A stretch of 64,000 nt of DNA from CAVTOO01 sp963736355. Lineage in GTDB: Bacteria > Pseudomonadota > Alphaproteobacteria > Rhizobiales > Xanthobacteraceae. This document shows, piece by piece, positions 62,080 to 64,000 of the stretch; positions within the stretch are counted from its first letter, which is position 1; every line of letters starts with the position of its first letter. The notes beneath the pieces are model-generated. The model worked only from the letters and a program-made list of their open reading frames with translations, ran no database searches and had not been told where the DNA came from. The DNA is taken from the NCBI GenBank assembly GCA_963736355.1, contig CAVTOO010000022.1, positions 124,001-188,000 on the forward strand, in the 5' to 3' direction. Made by a program: the position numbers and the translations under genes.

Positions 62080-62265
62080 ATGACGGATTTTCTTGTCGGT
62101 CTTGGCGTCCTGTTGGTGATCGAGGGCCTTCTTCTGGCCGGGTTGCCGCGTTGGACCCGTGCAGCGATGGCCAGCGTGATTGCGGCACCGGACTCCTTGC
62201 TGCGGCAGGTCGGGTTCGTGTCGGCCGCCGTCGGGCTGGTCGTAATCTGGCTGTTGCGGGGCTAA
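62080..62265 (+). CDS. DUF2065 small membrane protein
   Basis: This 61-residue protein has two hydrophobic helices (DFLVGLGVLLVIEGLLLAGL and FVSAAVGLVVIWLLRG), the pattern of DUF2065, commonly encoded between hflC and a downstream gene in proteobacteria. The function is unknown; the context suggests membrane quality control. Confidence 0.85.
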   Translation: MTDFLVGLGVLLVIEGLLLAGLPRWTRAAMASVIAAPDSLLRQVGFVSAAVGLVVIWLLRG

Positions 62266-62448
62266 CCCCAGCGTTGGCTGCCCCTTGGCGCCACCGCCAT
62301 AATTCATCACATCTGCGGCAATGACGATTTTCCGCCGCAAAACGGCGCGAAACTGCCTTTAGGTTCGCTTGCGCGGCGTTTCCGCCCGGCGCACTCTGCC
62401 AACCACGAATCCGGCCTGTGATCCGGCTTTTCGGGAGACCGTCCGCCC

Positions 62449-63951
62449 ATGCACCGCCTGACGCCCGCCTTCAACCGTTTCACGATCCCCGCCTTTCGCT
62501 CGCTCGCAGTCATCGGCGTGCTGACGCTGGGCGCGCTGCCGACACAGGCGCGCGGGCCGGAAAACGTCGCCGATGTCGCCGAGCGCGTGATCAGCGCGGT
62601 CGTCAATATTTCGACCTCGCAAACGGTCAAGGGGCGCGGCGCGGAAAGCGACAGCAGCGAAGCGACGCCGCGCGTGCCGGAAGGCTCGCCCTTCTCCGAA
62701 TTTTTCGACGAGTTCTTCAAGAACAATCCGGGCCGTCGCGGTGACCCCAAAGGCGCTCCCGCGCGGCGCGTCAATTCGCTGGGCTCCGGCTTCATTATCG
62801 ATCCGGCCGGCGTCGTCGTGACCAACAATCACGTCATCGCCGACGCCGATGAAGTCACCGTCGTGCTCAATGACGGCACCAAGCTGCGCGCCGAAGTCGT
62901 CGGCCGCGACAAGAAGGTGGATCTTGCCGTTCTGAAGGTGAAGTCCGACAAGCCGCTGCCCTTCGTCAAATTCGGCGAGTTCGACAAGCTGCGGCTGGGC
63001 GAATGGGTCGTGGCGATCGGCAATCCGTTCGGGCTTGGCGGCACCGTGACCGCCGGCATCGTGTCGGCGCGCAATCGCGATATCAATTCCGGCCCCTACG
63101 ACAACTACATCCAGACCGACGCTGCCATCAATCGCGGCAATTCGGGCGGTCCGCTGTTCAACCTCGATGGCGAGGTCATCGGCGTCAACACCGCGATCAT
63201 TTCGCCGTCGGGCACGTCGGTCGGCATCGCGTTTGCCGTGCCGTCGAAGACAGTGACGGCCATTGTCGATCAGCTGCAGAAATTCGGCGAGACCCAGCGC
63301 GGCTGGCTCGGCGTGCGCATTCAGCAAGTGACTGACGATGTTGCCGCGACGCTCAGCATCAGCCCGCCGCGCGGCGCGCTGATCGCGGATATCGACGAGA
63401 AGGGCCCCGCCAAGCCCGCCGGCATCGAGGTTGGCGATGTCGTCGTCAAGTTCGACGGCAAGGACATCAAGGATATGCGCGATCTGCCGCGCATCGTGGC
63501 CGATACCACCGTCGGCAAGGAAGTCGACGTCCTCATCATCCGCAAGGGCAAGGAAGAGACCAAGAAGGTCACGCTGCTGCGCCTTGAGGAAAACGACAAG
63601 CCGGTGAAGGCGGCGGCGAAGGTCGAAACACCCGTGCCGCAAGAGAAGCCGGTGGTGCAGAAGGCGCTCGGTCTCGATCTGGCTGCGCTGACGCGCGATC
63701 TGCGCACGCGCTTCAAGATCAAGGACAGCGTCAAGGGCGTGGTCGTGGTGTCTGTTGAGGCCAATTCCGACGCCGCTGAAAAGCGTCTGTCCGCGGGCGA
63801 TGTCATCGTCGAGGTCGCGCAGGAAGCCGTCATCAACACCCAGGACATCGAGAAGCGTATCGATGTGCTGAAGAAGGACGGCAAGAAATCCGCGCTGCTT
63901 CTGGTGTCCAACGCCAATGGCGAGCTGCGCTTCGTTGCGCTGAATTTGTGA
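62449..63951 (+). CDS. degP: Periplasmic serine protease Do (DegP/HtrA family)
   Basis: The 500-residue enzyme has a signal peptide (about 1-35, cleavage near TQARG). The trypsin-like domain has the triad His128 (TNNHVIA), Asp158 (KKVDLAV) and Ser232 (NRGNSGGPL). Two PDZ domains follow (about 280-370 and 410-500). It degrades or refolds misfolded envelope proteins. It lies after hflKC, but a 183-base gap suggests its own promoter, which I cannot place. Confidence 0.96.
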   Translation: MHRLTPAFNRFTIPAFRSLAVIGVLTLGALPTQARGPENVADVAERVISAVVNISTSQTVKGRGAESDSSEATPRVPEGSPFSEFFDEFFKNNPGRRGDPKGAPARRVNSLGSGFIIDPAGVVVTNNHVIADADEVTVVLNDGTKLRAEVVGRDKKVDLAVLKVKSDKPLPFVKFGEFDKLRLGEWVVAIGNPFGLGGTVTAGIVSARNRDINSGPYDNYIQTDAAINRGNSGGPLFNLDGEVIGVNTAIISPSGTSVGIAFAVPSKTVTAIVDQLQKFGETQRGWLGVRIQQVTDDVAATLSISPPRGALIADIDEKGPAKPAGIEVGDVVVKFDGKDIKDMRDLPRIVADTTVGKEVDVLIIRKGKEETKKVTLLRLEENDKPVKAAAKVETPVPQEKPVVQKALGLDLAALTRDLRTRFKIKDSVKGVVVVSVEANSDAAEKRLSAGDVIVEVAQEAVINTQDIEKRIDVLKKDGKKSALLLVSNANGELRFVALNL

Positions 63952-63959
63952 GAAACAAG

Positions 63960-64000
63960 CCTCATCCTGAGGAGCCGCGAAGCGGCGTCTCGAAGGATGG
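63960..64000. repeat. Dispersed repeat, family C (copy 2), cut by the window end
   Basis: CCTCATCCTGAGGAGCCGC...GCGGCGTCTCGAAGGATGG is a palindrome-like block with GCCGC/GCGGC hairpin, matching the copy at 48804. It lies just past the degP stop and may continue beyond the window. Confidence 0.75.

Overview
The window is about 64 kb of high-GC chromosomal DNA from an alphaproteobacterium of the order Hyphomicrobiales (Rhizobiales), most like the Bradyrhizobium/Rhodopseudomonas/Xanthobacteraceae side. The reasons are a circularly permuted tmRNA with tag ANDNYAPVAQAA, alpha-type RNase P RNA, a CtrA-type box before the division cluster, EcfG-type (GGAAC-N16-C/A-N-TT) promoters, LpxC/BamD directly behind ftsZ, an alpha-type SspB, and dispersed palindromic repeats of the kind common in these genomes. 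I see no prophage, plasmid, transposase, CRISPR array or tRNA gene. The content is almost all core housekeeping, so interest lies in regulation, RNA genes, repeats and a few accessory proteins.

Layout. (1) 1-4.8 kb: 2-oxoglutarate dehydrogenase operon end (sucA tail, sucB, two tandem SDR genes, lpdA). (2) 4.8-9.6 kb: yccF, RNase P RNA (minus strand), a MarR-GNAT gene, a Sel1-like protein, a peptidoglycan amidase and an intergenic region with a structured-RNA candidate, a CtrA box and a four-fold MraZ operator. (3) 9.6-28.4 kb: the full division and cell wall (dcw) cluster mraZ-rsmH-ftsL-ftsI-murE-murF-mraY-murD-ftsW-murG-murC-murB-ddl-ftsQ-ftsA-ftsZ, closed by a 13-bp terminator hairpin. It builds the meso-DAP peptidoglycan precursor and the division machine. 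(4) 28.7-34.8 kb: lpxC (lipid A), bamD (outer membrane assembly), recN and ligA (DNA repair/replication). (5) 34.8-43.7 kb: an MFS efflux pump, aminopeptidase P, a small stress-type ORF, prmA, a phytoene-dehydrogenase-like oxidoreductase, a membrane/spermidine-synthase fusion and a 49-residue basic protein. (6) 43.7-52.6 kb: uvrD with an in-frame palindromic repeat, a DUF1328 protein, a thioesterase, a D-lactate dehydrogenase-type flavoprotein and an AsmA-type protein. (7) 52.6-58.3 kb: two small minus-strand genes, fumC, sspB, tmRNA, a TctC/Bug binding protein and a split chromate transporter. SspB and tmRNA lie next to each other and serve the same tagging-and-ClpXP pathway. (8) 58.5-64 kb: thyA-folA, hflK-hflC-DUF2065-degP (folate/thymidylate, then membrane and envelope proteolysis).

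Sequence quality. Nine genes (yccF, MarR-GNAT, amidase, mraZ, rsmH, murB, recN, thioesterase, AsmA-like) carry at least 15 single-base frameshifts in all, including in the normally essential murB. In each case the rest of the protein continues at once in another frame. I read these mainly as sequence errors, not true gene decay, and give the coordinates of the restored gene.
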